Position numbers and translations under genes: made by a program
Source of the DNA: Hyphomicrobiales bacterium
GTDB lineage: Bacteria > Pseudomonadota > Alphaproteobacteria > Rhizobiales > Phreatobacteraceae
Assembly (NCBI GenBank): GCA_017304475.1
Contig: JAFKKV010000019.1
Span: 124,001 to 188,000, forward strand
DNA: 64,000 nt
Direction: 5' to 3'
Notes under the pieces: generated by a model
Database searches by the model: none
What the model saw: only the letters and a program-made list of their open reading frames with translations
Told to the model about the DNA's origin: nothing
Shown: one piece after another, positions 8,957-17,961 of the stretch
How the letters are laid out: each line of letters begins with the position of its first letter
Position numbering within the stretch: position 1 is the first letter of the stretch

Positions 8957-9490
8957 TCAGGCCCGAAGGACGGCCAGGCCCGATGACGACGTCGCGGCGG
9001 TCGTGCGGCAGGGCCGGCAAGCCGCCGTCCAGGCCGGCATGCCGGAGACGGAAGAGTCCGCGACCGGACGTCCGCGAAAATGCGCCGCCCGCGTTCGCGC
9101 CGCCTGACTGAACACGAAGGTGAAGACCCGGCCGGCAACCGCATTGCCCAGCGCATCCGTGAAAGGCAGCGGCGTGCAGCGGCGCAGCGCTTCCACAATG
9201 GCGGCGGCGACCTGCTCCCGGTCGCCGCCGGCCTCGAAGGCCTGATAGGTCACGGCCGGCCTGCCGATCACGCCGCCCCAGCGGTTGAAGCTCATTCTGA
9301 TGGTGACCGTGTAGGACCGCGTCACCTGCGGCGTGCTGAAACAGGCGCGCAGCGACGGGCCGATCTCTCTGAGCGTATTGATCTTCGGCCTGCTGTCGGC
9401 GGGCGCCGATGGCTGTGCATGGGCAGGTCCCGCCGCGCCCTGGCAAGCAAGCCAGGCGGCCATCGGCGCGAGGAAGATCCAAGCCCTCAT
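8957..9490 (-). CDS. Small exported protein with TonB C-terminal-like region
   Basis: A 177-residue protein with a clear signal peptide (MRAWIFLAPMAAWLACQG, cleavage near AHA-Q). After it comes one region resembling the TonB/TolA C-terminal fold: VTIRMSFNRWGGVIG, then AIVEALRRCTPLPF and the VFTFVF strand. There is no proline-rich spacer and no membrane anchor, so it is not a working TonB; I infer a periplasmic protein of unknown role. Start codons at 9526, 9496 and 9490 are in frame; 9490 gives the best signal peptide. It ends just upstream of the recA promoter. The C-terminal 40 residues, rich in Ala, Ser and Arg, are unlike the family. Confidence 0.7.
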   Translation of the reverse strand: MRAWIFLAPMAAWLACQGAAGPAHAQPSAPADSRPKINTLREIGPSLRACFSTPQVTRSYTVTIRMSFNRWGGVIGRPAVTYQAFEAGGDREQVAAAIVEALRRCTPLPFTDALGNAVAGRVFTFVFSQAARTRAAHFRGRPVADSSVSGMPAWTAACRPCRTTAATSSSGLAVLRA

Positions 9491-9833
9491 CGACATCGCC
9501 TCATTCGCCCCCGACAAGAAACTCATGCCGCCGTTCCACCGGCCGGCCCCAGCCCCCCACGGGAGCGAATACCGGCGTCACGTCACATCCGGTCCCACCC
9601 GCGTCTCGGAGTGCCGCCCCGAACGAGGGACCGGATCACGCCTGCAATGCCTGAGCCGCGGCGTCCCGCGCAATCCGCCGACGAAAAGCACGAGCCCCCG
9701 GAGCCGTCATAGTCCCCCGCATTTGCGCACGAGATCAATGTGATTTTTGACTGCCCATGCCGCGCGGCTGCCATGACGGGCCGGTCATCGCGCGGATTTC
9801 CCTTGGCCTCGCGGCTTCCGCCCCGTACCCGGA
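9491..9833. other. Intergenic region without recognised gene
   Basis: Divergent spacer between the TonB-C-like gene and the EamA gene. The stretch near 9735-9750 is locally AT-rich and may hold a promoter for one of them, but I see no convincing -35/-10 pair, hairpin or small gene. Confidence 0.5.
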
Positions 9834-10796
9834 ATGAGCGGGCGGGCGGATGGGCTGCCGGGCATGCGGAGCGATCGAGTGACGGTTGAGACAGCGAAGT
9901 CCGCGCGGCCGGCGGAGACATCCTCGACCCTCGCCATCGGCTTCGTGCTGCTGTCCGGCCTGCTCTACGTGTTCGGCTATTCGCTGTCGAAGACGCTGGT
10001 CAACACCTATGGGCTCACCGCCCTGCAGGTCACCTTCCTGCGCTGCGCCCTGGTCCTGGCCGTCAGCCTCGCCGCCATGCCATGGCCGGCGAGCGGCGTC
10101 ACCTGGGCGCGTCTGTTGCGGCCGCAGCGCGCCTGGGAACAACGGGCGGCGGCCGCAGCCCTGGTCGCCTCGAACGTCCTGGCGGTGCTGGCCTACAGCA
10201 TGATGCCGGTGACCGCCGCCTCGGCGCTCGGCTTCACCGCGCCGCTCCTGCTGACCGCGCTCGGCGGCCTCGTCCTGCGCGAGCGCATTTCGCTTGGCCG
10301 CGGTCTTGGCGCGGCCCTCGGCTTTACCGGAATGCTGCTGATCGTCAGGCCGGATGTGAGTGCGGCTTCGCTCGGCATCGCCGCCTCGCTCGGCGCAGCG
10401 ACGGCCTATGCCGGCTATCAATTGCTGGTGCGCCGCCTGCGCGCGGTCGCATCGAGCGTCGACACCGCCATGCAGGTCGCGCTGGTCGGCGTCGTCCTGC
10501 TGGCCGTCACCATGATCTGGTTCTGGCGTGCGATCGGGCTCGAAGCCTTCGGCGTGGTCGCCCTCTTCACGTTGGTCCAGACCGCGGCGCTCGCCAGCAT
10601 CGCGGCGGCGCTCCGCCGAAGCGAAGCCTCGCGGCTCGCCCCCTGGCAGTTTTTCGGCCTTATCTGGGCCATGCTCATGGACGCGGTCATGTTCGCGGCC
10701 TGGCCCTCGATCGGTTCGCTGGCCGGCGGCGCGCTCATCGTCGCCGGCGGATTGCTGGCCCAGGGCGGCCTTGCGCGCATGCGCCTGCCGCGCTGA
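9834..10796 (+). CDS. EamA/DMT-family transporter
   Basis: An inner-membrane protein of 320 residues with about ten hydrophobic segments in two EamA repeats (roughly residues 32-150 and 170-315), the standard drug/metabolite transporter layout. Typical features are the YSMMPVTAASALGFTAPLLLTALGGLVLRE-type helix 3-4 region followed by a GMLLIVRP motif. Members export amino acids, metabolites or drugs; the substrate cannot be inferred. The start at 9834 lacks a good ribosome site; 9864 (MRSDRVT) is an alternative. It is convergent with the next gene. Confidence 0.88.
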   Translation: MSGRADGLPGMRSDRVTVETAKSARPAETSSTLAIGFVLLSGLLYVFGYSLSKTLVNTYGLTALQVTFLRCALVLAVSLAAMPWPASGVTWARLLRPQRAWEQRAAAAALVASNVLAVLAYSMMPVTAASALGFTAPLLLTALGGLVLRERISLGRGLGAALGFTGMLLIVRPDVSAASLGIAASLGAATAYAGYQLLVRRLRAVASSVDTAMQVALVGVVLLAVTMIWFWRAIGLEAFGVVALFTLVQTAALASIAAALRRSEASRLAPWQFFGLIWAMLMDAVMFAAWPSIGSLAGGALIVAGGLLAQGGLARMRLPR

Positions 10797-10934
10797 AGCA
10801 GAGGGCCGCCCCCGCTCCCGCCACGGCGCACCTGGCTCGAGCGGCTTTTCCGGCCGCCGCAAGATTGGCTCCGCCGCGAACGCGCGCTCCGTCGAGACCG
10901 AGGGGCTCGGCCGCAACCTGTGCTCGCCGGTCGG

Positions 10935-11342
10935 TCACGCCACCTGCGCGGCCCGCCTCAGGAAGCGCCGGCGTATCAGCCACCATTGAATGGCAATGGT
11001 CAGGCAGCCGCCGAGCGCCATGCTGCCGAGCAGCGGCAGCGTCTTTCGCATCGCCTGCGCCGAACCCATGGTCTTGACGTCGAGGCCGATCGCCGCCGCG
11101 CAGAGGGCGATGACGATGCCGGCCATGATCAGCGCGGCCAGGTCGAGCGGGCGCGGTCCCGATCCCAGGCCATAACACAAGGCCAGCACGACGACCGCCA
11201 CCAGCGCGAAAAACGGGATGGCCATGAAGGCCAGGATATATTCCATGTCGCCACGGGCCATCTCCGCGGCGATCTGGACCACCAGGCTGCCGCCAAAGGC
11301 CGACAGAAGGAAGGCGAAGAAGAACAGCAAGGCGGTTTTCAT
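10935..11342 (-). CDS. Four-helix inner-membrane protein of unknown function
   Basis: A 135-residue hydrophobic protein with about four predicted membrane spans (near residues 3-25, 35-57, 68-87 and 100-122) and a basic C-terminus RRRFLRRA that should lie in the cytoplasm. I do not recognise a family. The start at 11342 (MKTALLFFF) places a hydrophobic helix right after the start; the ATG at 11384 would add 14 charged residues. It is alone, convergent with the EamA gene. Confidence 0.65.
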   Translation of the reverse strand: MKTALLFFFAFLLSAFGGSLVVQIAAEMARGDMEYILAFMAIPFFALVAVVVLALCYGLGSGPRPLDLAALIMAGIVIALCAAAIGLDVKTMGSAQAMRKTLPLLGSMALGGCLTIAIQWWLIRRRFLRRAAQVA

Positions 11343-12010
11343 CGTGGCCCGATCCTCGTTCAGTCCTGCGCGCGCCATGACCACGGCCCTCTGGCCCGTT
11401 TCGGATGACCGTGCAGGGCCTTACGCTGCGGCAGTAAGGCGTTCACGGCAAGCCTGAAACCGCCAGCGCAAGGGTTCGCGCTTTGCCGGATGCGACGGCG
11501 CCCTCCCCCTCCTCACACATCACGCCGCTTCAGTACCGGCCCCTCGGCAGGCGTCGCCTGGGGGTCCATCGCCGTGCGTACAAACGTCTCCATGCCCTAG
11601 GGGCACGGCCGCACCCGCCTTCGCCCTGCCCGCCCGCTGCCTCTCAGATCTGACGCAGCTTCATAGCTTAGGTCAGACGCCATAGCGCTCTTGGCGTTCA
11701 GCTCTTTCAGAATGGATACGCTGACTTCGACCAAGTGGCTATTTGAGATGAGGGGAAATGCCAGCACGAATGCACCGCAATCTGGCGCAGCCAATGTCAA
11801 ACCGCGTGAATTGTTTTCGTCGCGAGTAACATCGGAGAGACCACGAGATTTTCTCTTGTCACCTCACTGCATGCACTCACGCCGATGATGTCGATGCGCG
11901 ATCGCAATAGCGCACAATGACCGCTTTATCTTCTCCACATCATCACTCGCCGTCGAGCGTCGATCGCTCGCGGACCTGCATGCGCATCGACAACAAAAAA
12001 TCAGCCGCGG
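11343..12010. other. 668-base gap at the left edge of the accessory block
   Basis: No gene I can support. Around 11600 the composition changes to visibly less GC-rich DNA. A 16-base motif at 11733-11748 (AAGTGGCTATTTGAGA) recurs with one mismatch at 13597-13612. No tRNA end, integrase or terminal inverted repeat marks the boundary. Confidence 0.5.
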
Positions 12011-13408
12011 GTGCGACACATGTATTTGCAGATATCTGGTCAGCGGCAAACCGCAGTTTCGCGGCAAGACTCTGGTTTGGCGGAGCTGGATCAACAGGTG
12101 AATCATGCCTCGGCCAACGATCAGATCTCCGCGCCGGCCGCGCGACAGATGGCGCCAAAAGCACGCCGCAAGCAACTCATCGGCGCATCGATCGGCAATG
12201 TTCTGGAGGCGTACGATTTCATCGTCTACGCGTTCCTCGCAACGGCCATCGCACGAAATTTCTTCCCAAGTGACAGCGAACTCGCCGGGCTGCTCGCCTC
12301 CTTCGGCGCATTCGGCGTAGGATTCCTCGCGCGTCCCCTCGGGGCCCTGATCATCGGTCGCATTGGCGATAAAAAGGGTCGGAAGACCGTCCTGATGATC
12401 ACGATCTTCGGCATGGCGCTGGGCACGATCGGCATCGGCATTCTCCCGGGCTACGCGACCATGGGAATTTATGCGCCGGTGCTTTTGGTGCTGCTTCGCC
12501 TGATTCAAGGCCTCAGCATGGGTGGTGAATGGGGTGGCGCGACCGCATTCATCGTCGAATCCGCCGCCTCGGGCAAAAGAGGCCTGTTCAGCAGCATCGG
12601 GCAAGCATCATTCGCCGCAGCTTATTTGCTCGGCAGCACGGTCGTCGCGATCGTGACCGCCTCCTTTACTGCCGAGCAGGTCACCGATTGGGCGTGGCGC
12701 ATTCCGTTCCTCATTGGAGGGATGCTCCTTCCCGTCGGCATCTATCTGCGGCGGGCCTTGGAGGAGACCCCCGTCTTCGCTGCCGCCAAGACGGAGGCGA
12801 CATCCCCGGATCTGGCTGTCTCGTCGGCGGTCGCGATGGTGTCGAAAGCCTTCGGCTTCACCATCCTGTGGACAGTGTCGTACTACATCATGCTTAGTTA
12901 TATGCCGACGTTCCTGACGCGTTACGCCGGACTGACGCAGACCCAAGCGCTGACCTGCAACGCGATCGCAATCTTCGTGCTGGTACTGGCAACTCCCTTG
13001 TTTGGTGCTTTATCGGACAAAGTCGGACGAAAGCCGCTTCTCCTCATTGGCTGCCTGGCCTTCATCGCCCTGCCTTATCCCCTGTTCGCATTGATGCTGT
13101 CCAAACCCGGATTTGCCGCGATCCTGGCGATATTGATCGTGTTCAATGTTTTCGTCGGCGCGCTCTCGGGCGCAGCGCCGGCAGCACTCGCAGAGTTGTT
13201 TCCCACCCGCGCACGCACGACACTCATGTCGATCGGCTACAGCACTTCGGCCGCAATATTCGGCGGCTTTGCACCCTTCATCGCCACTTCGCTGATCAGC
13301 ATGACGGGATCGCCGATTTCCCCGGTTTATTATCTCGTTGCGGCCGGGGTCGCGTCCGGCATTGCCGTGCTCACGTTTCGAGAGACCGCCCACGACCGAT
13401 TGCGGTAG
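12011..13408 (+). CDS. MFS transporter, metabolite:H+ symporter (MHS/ProP-like) family
   Basis: A 12-helix inner-membrane symporter probably importing an organic acid or similar compound. Family marks: GNVLEAYDFIVYAFLA in helix 1, the loop 2-3 motif GRIGDKKGRKTVL, RLIQGLSMGGEWGGA, and WRIPFLIGG before the central loop. The start is uncertain. GTG 12011, ATG 12020, GTG 12098 (GGAG upstream) and ATG 12152 are all in frame; the family needs only about 20 residues before the first helix, so the protein may start nearer 12098-12152. It is close kin to the MHS gene at 23648 in the same block, which suggests a duplicated transporter role. Confidence 0.88.
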   Translation: MRHMYLQISGQRQTAVSRQDSGLAELDQQVNHASANDQISAPAARQMAPKARRKQLIGASIGNVLEAYDFIVYAFLATAIARNFFPSDSELAGLLASFGAFGVGFLARPLGALIIGRIGDKKGRKTVLMITIFGMALGTIGIGILPGYATMGIYAPVLLVLLRLIQGLSMGGEWGGATAFIVESAASGKRGLFSSIGQASFAAAYLLGSTVVAIVTASFTAEQVTDWAWRIPFLIGGMLLPVGIYLRRALEETPVFAAAKTEATSPDLAVSSAVAMVSKAFGFTILWTVSYYIMLSYMPTFLTRYAGLTQTQALTCNAIAIFVLVLATPLFGALSDKVGRKPLLLIGCLAFIALPYPLFALMLSKPGFAAILAILIVFNVFVGALSGAAPAALAELFPTRARTTLMSIGYSTSAAIFGGFAPFIATSLISMTGSPISPVYYLVAAGVASGIAVLTFRETAHDRLR

Positions 13409-13659
13409 CTGGCCGCACATCCAGGTCTCTCGCCCATGCGGCCCCCACGGTGACCGACCAGCACGTCGCGACGAGGAAACCCAGGCACTCACGCCTGCCT
13501 CCGCTGGAGACCGCTCAGTCCCTGACACCGCCGCGCGAATAGCGCAGCCCATTTCGGCCAGCAAACCGCACTCAACTGGCTCCGCCCCGCTCAGTAAAGT
13601 GGCTGTTTGAGACGGAGATTTGCGCCGCGATAATTATGAGACCCGATGGAGCCACGAAT
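13409..13659. other. Spacer between the two MFS genes
   Basis: About 250 bases with no supported gene. It contains the second copy of the 16-base motif AAGTGGCTGTTTGAGA (13597-13612) and GGAG (near 13649) serving the second MFS gene. No terminator is visible, so co-transcription is possible. Confidence 0.5.
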
Positions 13660-14862
13660 ATGTCGCCGCGACAATCATTCAGTCTACTCCTGCTCTTCCT
13701 GGCCGTTATGCTCTGTTCGGCGGGCTATGGAGCCACCTTTCTCCTCACCGATCATTTCCGGCAGTTCGGCGGCAATGAAATTCAAACCGGCTGGACCCTG
13801 GCCGGCGCGGCGGCAGGCACCCTCATCGGCGTCCCGGCCGTCGGCTGGCTCGCTCCGCGCCACGGCCCCGTGGCGCTCGCATCATTGGGCAGCCTGATCC
13901 TTGCGATCGGCTTTGCACTCCTGGCGGCTCTCGAGAGCCTGTCCTTTGTCACGGTGATCTGCGGCGTTCTCATTGGGCTTGGCTGGGGCGCGTTCTTTCT
14001 TTCGGCTCCAATGTCACTCTCCGAACGCGTCAATGATACGAACCGCATCTCCTGGTTCATGTGGCTCGGGGCGGCGCAAATGACCGCGATCGGCGGCGGC
14101 CCCATCATCCTGAATCTTCTTCGCGCCAGGTATGGGTTCACGACCGGAACCGTATTTGCGTCCATAGCCGTTTGCGCCGCTTTTGCAGCGTGCCTGTGCG
14201 GCATATTCGGCGTTCTGTTTGCTCGCCCTGCGCAATCCATCAAGCCCGCGGGCAACTGGCTGCGCTCACTCGGCCCGCTGTCGCAGACATCCAGTATCTA
14301 TCCCATCATGATGGTCTTTCTTGGAGCGTGTATCTTCACGTCTCTGCTGACGTTTCAAAGCTCCATTGCAAAGACGGCGGGATTTGATCCGTCTCTCTTC
14401 TATCTTGCTTACACGGCGACTGTCGTCGTGGGGCGGTTCACGCTGGCGCCCATCGCATCACGCTCGCAACCGGACCTGGCCGCCATCGTCCTCCTGACGA
14501 TCATGTCGATGGGAGTTGCCATTGCCCTCATGCAAGGCACCAGTCTCGTCATGTTTGTATCGGCCGCGATATGCCTCGGTATTGGCTATGGCCTCGTATA
14601 CTCGGTGATCCAGACCCAGGTGGTCAACGACGCCCCGATTGAGCACCGAGGCGCAGCGCTGACGTGGTTTGTCCTCGCCTATTTCGCCGGCGTGTTCGGA
14701 TTTCCGATCGTCGGAGGCTGGATCATCGTGGGTTTCGGCACCAATTTCCTGCTGTGGACACTTCTCGCGCTCGCCTTGCTCGAGCTGGCGCTTGCCGTCT
14801 GGGCCAAGCAAGCACGCGCCCATCTCGCGCAGCAAGTGCCGAAATCGTCAGTGTTGAGGTGA
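13660..14862 (+). CDS. MFS transporter
   Basis: A 400-residue, 12-helix major facilitator protein, unrelated to the MHS type beside it. Seen: hydrophobic helix 1 after MSPRQSFS, GWLAPRHGPVALASLGSL (a degenerate loop 2-3 motif), and a GIGYGLVYSVIQTQ helix in the C-half. I choose ATG 13660 because GGAG sits 8 bases upstream; ATG 13636 has no such site. It follows the MHS gene by about 250 bases in the same direction. The substrate is unknown. Confidence 0.85.
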   Translation: MSPRQSFSLLLLFLAVMLCSAGYGATFLLTDHFRQFGGNEIQTGWTLAGAAAGTLIGVPAVGWLAPRHGPVALASLGSLILAIGFALLAALESLSFVTVICGVLIGLGWGAFFLSAPMSLSERVNDTNRISWFMWLGAAQMTAIGGGPIILNLLRARYGFTTGTVFASIAVCAAFAACLCGIFGVLFARPAQSIKPAGNWLRSLGPLSQTSSIYPIMMVFLGACIFTSLLTFQSSIAKTAGFDPSLFYLAYTATVVVGRFTLAPIASRSQPDLAAIVLLTIMSMGVAIALMQGTSLVMFVSAAICLGIGYGLVYSVIQTQVVNDAPIEHRGAALTWFVLAYFAGVFGFPIVGGWIIVGFGTNFLLWTLLALALLELALAVWAKQARAHLAQQVPKSSVLR

Positions 14863-15080
14863 TCGACAGTTCACTTTCTGCCATTGCACAACGGCCCTTT
14901 GCCCCTGTGCGATCACACATGCAGGCCTCATGCACCCTGTGCCACATTGCGACATTTCGAAGATAATTCTGATCTTGTGAAAACGCCTGGGAGCGCCAAC
15001 GATCTCAACATGTCGCGTTTCTGAAAATATTATCGCGATGCACCACGACCATATTATTGATTCATACCGGCTGACGCGCG

Positions 15081-15104
15081 CGCTCGACGAAATTTCGTCG
15101 AGCG
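15081..15104. promoter_or_regulatory. Perfect 24-bp palindrome
   Basis: Half-site CGCTCGACGAAA is followed at once by its exact complement. It lies 152 bases upstream of the MocR start and about 220 bases after the MFS stop, with no T run, so a protein-binding site or a cruciform/terminator stem are both possible. Confidence 0.55.
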
Positions 15105-15200
15105 TGCCGTGCGATCCGTTAGGCTAAATAGTCGCAAAGACCTGAGATTTATCAAATTTATACTGCGTCTGCCGTGATCTCATATAGGCGAGAGCTCCGA

Positions 15201-15241
15201 ATTCACTTAGTGTGAATGACGTCGACGACATCCTCGACGTC
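15201..15241. promoter_or_regulatory. Two adjoining inverted repeats before the MocR gene
   Basis: ATTCAC-N5-GTGAAT (15201-15217) is followed directly by GACGTCGA-N8-TCGACGTC (15218-15241). They end 14 bases before the start at 15256, the place expected for an autoregulatory operator. No binding data exist here; the role is inferred from position. Confidence 0.45.
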
Positions 15242-15255
15242 ATGGCGCCCTCGCA

Positions 15256-16791
15256 ATGGACAACATGCTTGCATCACGCCCGCGCGCGACGAACTCACAG
15301 ACGCGAAGAATGCGGCCGAGAATTGGCTGGTCCGATTTCCTGGACCTGGCCATCGAGCACGGCAATGGCGTCTCGCTGCTGCAACAGGTCTACCTTCTCC
15401 TGCGCAAGGCCATTCTGGCGCGAACACTGCCACCAGGGGCGCGTCTACCGTCGACGCGCAAACTGGCCGACCGGCTTGGCGTATCGCGAACGTCGGTCTT
15501 GTCGGCCTACCAGCAGTTGCTCACCGAAGGTTATATCGAAGGACGAATTGGATCAGGCACTTATGTTACCGAAGATGTACCTCAGCCCGTCATGGCTGCT
15601 GCCCTCCACGGCACAGCGATGGAACACGCGGGTTCGCCGCGCCTTTCAGCCGCCGGACAGCGCTTTGGGCAGTTGGCCAGGCAATTTGAAACGCATGAGG
15701 ATATTCCGTTTCGGACAGGCTGTTGTTCGGTCGACGCCATAACGATCGAGCATTGGCGCCGTGTTTGTGCGAGGCAACTCAGGTCTCTCGAACGCGTGCA
15801 TCTGCATTACGCCGACCCGATGGGCGAGTTTTCGCTTCGTACCGAGGTCGCCCAATATCTGCGTGCGGCGCGCGCGGTCAGGTGCGAGCCGGAACAAGTC
15901 CTGATCATGTCCGGAGCGCAGCAGGCGCTCGATATCGCCGTGAGGTCCTTGGTCGACCCGGGCGACGCGGTATGGGTGGAAGATCCCGGCTATCTGGGCG
16001 CCCGCTTTGCGCTGCGGGCGGCGGGCGCGAATCTCATCGCCGTGCCCGTTGATCAGGATGGCATGATGGTTGCCGCCGGGACGCAGAAACATGCAAACGC
16101 AAGAGCGGCCTATGTGACGCCCTCGCACCAGTTCCCCACCGGGGCGGTCATGTCGATGCGGCGGCGATTGGAGCTCCTGTCCTGGGCCGAAGAGCACGAT
16201 GCCTGGATCATAGAAGACGACTACGACAGTGAGTTCCGGTATGTGGGCCGACCACTGGCGTCACTTCAAGGTATCGATGCATCTTCGCGCGTTATCTATA
16301 TTGGCACGCTGAGCAAGATGCTGTTCCCCGGCATTCGCCTCGGCTACGCCGTTGTCCCTGCAAACCTTGTGGAGGCGTTTAAGGGCGCCAAAATCACAAT
16401 GGACCGGCAGCCACCGACGCTCCAACAGGCCATGGTCGCCGACTTCATGAGGCTCGGCTTCCTGACCAGCCATATCCGTCGCATGCGAAATCAATACCGC
16501 GAGGCGAGAGATGTCGTTGTTGAGGCCGTCACGGAATCGATGGGAGATCTGATCGACATTGAGATTCCCGAGTGCGGGATTCAGCTGGCGGTTCATTTTC
16601 GCTCCGACGTCTCCGACGTCGACATTTCAAGGGGCGCATTGCGTGATGGCGTGTCGGTTGCCCCAATCAGCCGGTTCTACCTGAATTCACCGGCGCGGCA
16701 GGGCCTTCTTTTGGGCTATTCCGGCTTCGATGCCCGGCGGTTGCGGATTGCCGCCCACCGGCTGGCTGCGGTGGTACGATCCATGTCGTAG
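15256..16791 (+). CDS. MocR-type regulator (GntR winged helix fused to PLP aminotransferase)
   Basis: A 511-residue transcription regulator of the MocR/PdxR family. Residues about 40-110 form a GntR winged helix (LPSTRKLADRLGVSRTSVL, then EGYIEGRIGSGTYV). The rest is a fold-type I aminotransferase domain with the PLP lysine K354 in GTLSKMLF and the IIEDDYDSEFRY motif. Family members sense PLP, amino acids or amines and often act on a neighbouring catabolic or transport gene. The likely target is its own gene, the upstream MFS genes or the polyamine-type ABC importer, which is convergent downstream. Confidence 0.92.
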   Translation: MDNMLASRPRATNSQTRRMRPRIGWSDFLDLAIEHGNGVSLLQQVYLLLRKAILARTLPPGARLPSTRKLADRLGVSRTSVLSAYQQLLTEGYIEGRIGSGTYVTEDVPQPVMAAALHGTAMEHAGSPRLSAAGQRFGQLARQFETHEDIPFRTGCCSVDAITIEHWRRVCARQLRSLERVHLHYADPMGEFSLRTEVAQYLRAARAVRCEPEQVLIMSGAQQALDIAVRSLVDPGDAVWVEDPGYLGARFALRAAGANLIAVPVDQDGMMVAAGTQKHANARAAYVTPSHQFPTGAVMSMRRRLELLSWAEEHDAWIIEDDYDSEFRYVGRPLASLQGIDASSRVIYIGTLSKMLFPGIRLGYAVVPANLVEAFKGAKITMDRQPPTLQQAMVADFMRLGFLTSHIRRMRNQYREARDVVVEAVTESMGDLIDIEIPECGIQLAVHFRSDVSDVDISRGALRDGVSVAPISRFYLNSPARQGLLLGYSGFDARRLRIAAHRLAAVVRSMS

Positions 16792-17065
16792 CACTGGTGG
16801 CGCAGTCGATCGCCAGGTCCCCCTCACCGCGTGACGCTCGCCCCTCCACAGGTCGCGGTGTGAGACGTTGACCAGGCTTGATCGAGATCCCCCCGGCAAT
16901 GGCGCGCGCTGGATGCGCTGCCGCAAACACCGGCACCAGGAAGCGATAGCCCGCTCGGGCGTTCATGGGCCAATGTCCTGTTATCCCGGGATTGCTGATG
17001 ACCGCGACGGGGCGCGCGACAACCCGCGCCCCGCGAAACATTTTGCGGTCAGCGCCTCAAGACGC

Positions 17066-17890
17066 TCATGTGTCACCGACGCTCACATTGCGTTTGACCG
17101 AAAGTGCCTTGGCCGCCTGGCCGACGGCCATCAACCCCACCGTCACCACGACAATGACGGTCGATGCCGCCGCGATGACGGGCGATAGATTGAAGTCGAG
17201 ATCCTCAAAGAATTTGCGCGTTATGGTCTTGTTTTCGACCCCGGAGATGAACAACGACACAACCGTCTCGTCGAATGACGACAGGAACGCGAAGACCGCT
17301 CCCGCTGCGATGGCCGGCATCACCAGCGGCGCCGTGACCTCAAAGAATGTTCGAAGGCGAGAGGCGCCAAGGGTGAGCGCCGCCATCTCCAACGAGACGT
17401 CGAGGCGGCTGAGTGCGGCCGACATGATGAGGATGACATAGGGAACCGCCAAGGTCGTATGGACGAGTACGAAGCCAAGGGTTGTGCCGGTGAGGTGCAG
17501 CGGAGCGAACTGAACGTAAACAGCGATGGCCACGACGATGTGGGGCACAATCAGCGGCGCGAGAACCAGCGCGCTCACGAGCTCCTGTCCAGGCACGCGC
17601 CCACGCACCAACGCAATGGATGCGGCGGAGCCGATTGCCACCGATGCGACCATCGTCAGCGAGGCGACCTTCAACGAAAACAGGGTAGCGCCAATCCAGT
17701 CAGGATCTGAAAAGTACTGGACATACCATCGGAGTGAAAAACCTTGCGGCGGGAACCGAAGATCGGGCGCGGCCGAAAACGAGATCGGTATGACCAGAAT
17801 AATGGGGAGGACAAGGAAGAGAAGAATCAGGCCACAGACGGCGCGGCCCGTCCAATCGAGCACGCGGGACGGTATGGAATCGGTAAACAT
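17066..17890 (-). CDS. ABC transporter permease, PotC-like
   Basis: A 274-residue inner-membrane permease with six predicted helices and the EAA loop (MAALTLGASRLRTFFEVTAP) that docks on the ATPase. The DETVVSLFISG stretch near the C-terminus is typical of PotC-type subunits of spermidine/putrescine-class importers. It is the last gene of the four-gene importer operon, 71 bases after the PotB-like gene. No inhibitor or accessory gene follows. Confidence 0.92.
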   Translation of the reverse strand: MFTDSIPSRVLDWTGRAVCGLILLFLVLPIILVIPISFSAAPDLRFPPQGFSLRWYVQYFSDPDWIGATLFSLKVASLTMVASVAIGSAASIALVRGRVPGQELVSALVLAPLIVPHIVVAIAVYVQFAPLHLTGTTLGFVLVHTTLAVPYVILIMSAALSRLDVSLEMAALTLGASRLRTFFEVTAPLVMPAIAAGAVFAFLSSFDETVVSLFISGVENKTITRKFFEDLDFNLSPVIAAASTVIVVVTVGLMAVGQAAKALSVKRNVSVGDT

Positions 17891-17961
17891 GGATCAGTCC
17901 ATCCTGTGAGCTGTCATGGCACGGTGATCGCGCCGGCTGGGTGTCGACGAGCGATCGCTTG

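Larger units (their letters stand above)
14863..15255. other. Regulatory gap before the MocR gene
   Basis: No gene. It holds a perfect 24-bp palindrome (15081-15104), two adjoining shorter inverted repeats just before the MocR start (15201-15241) and AT-rich DNA near 15125-15185 suited to a promoter. Confidence 0.7.
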
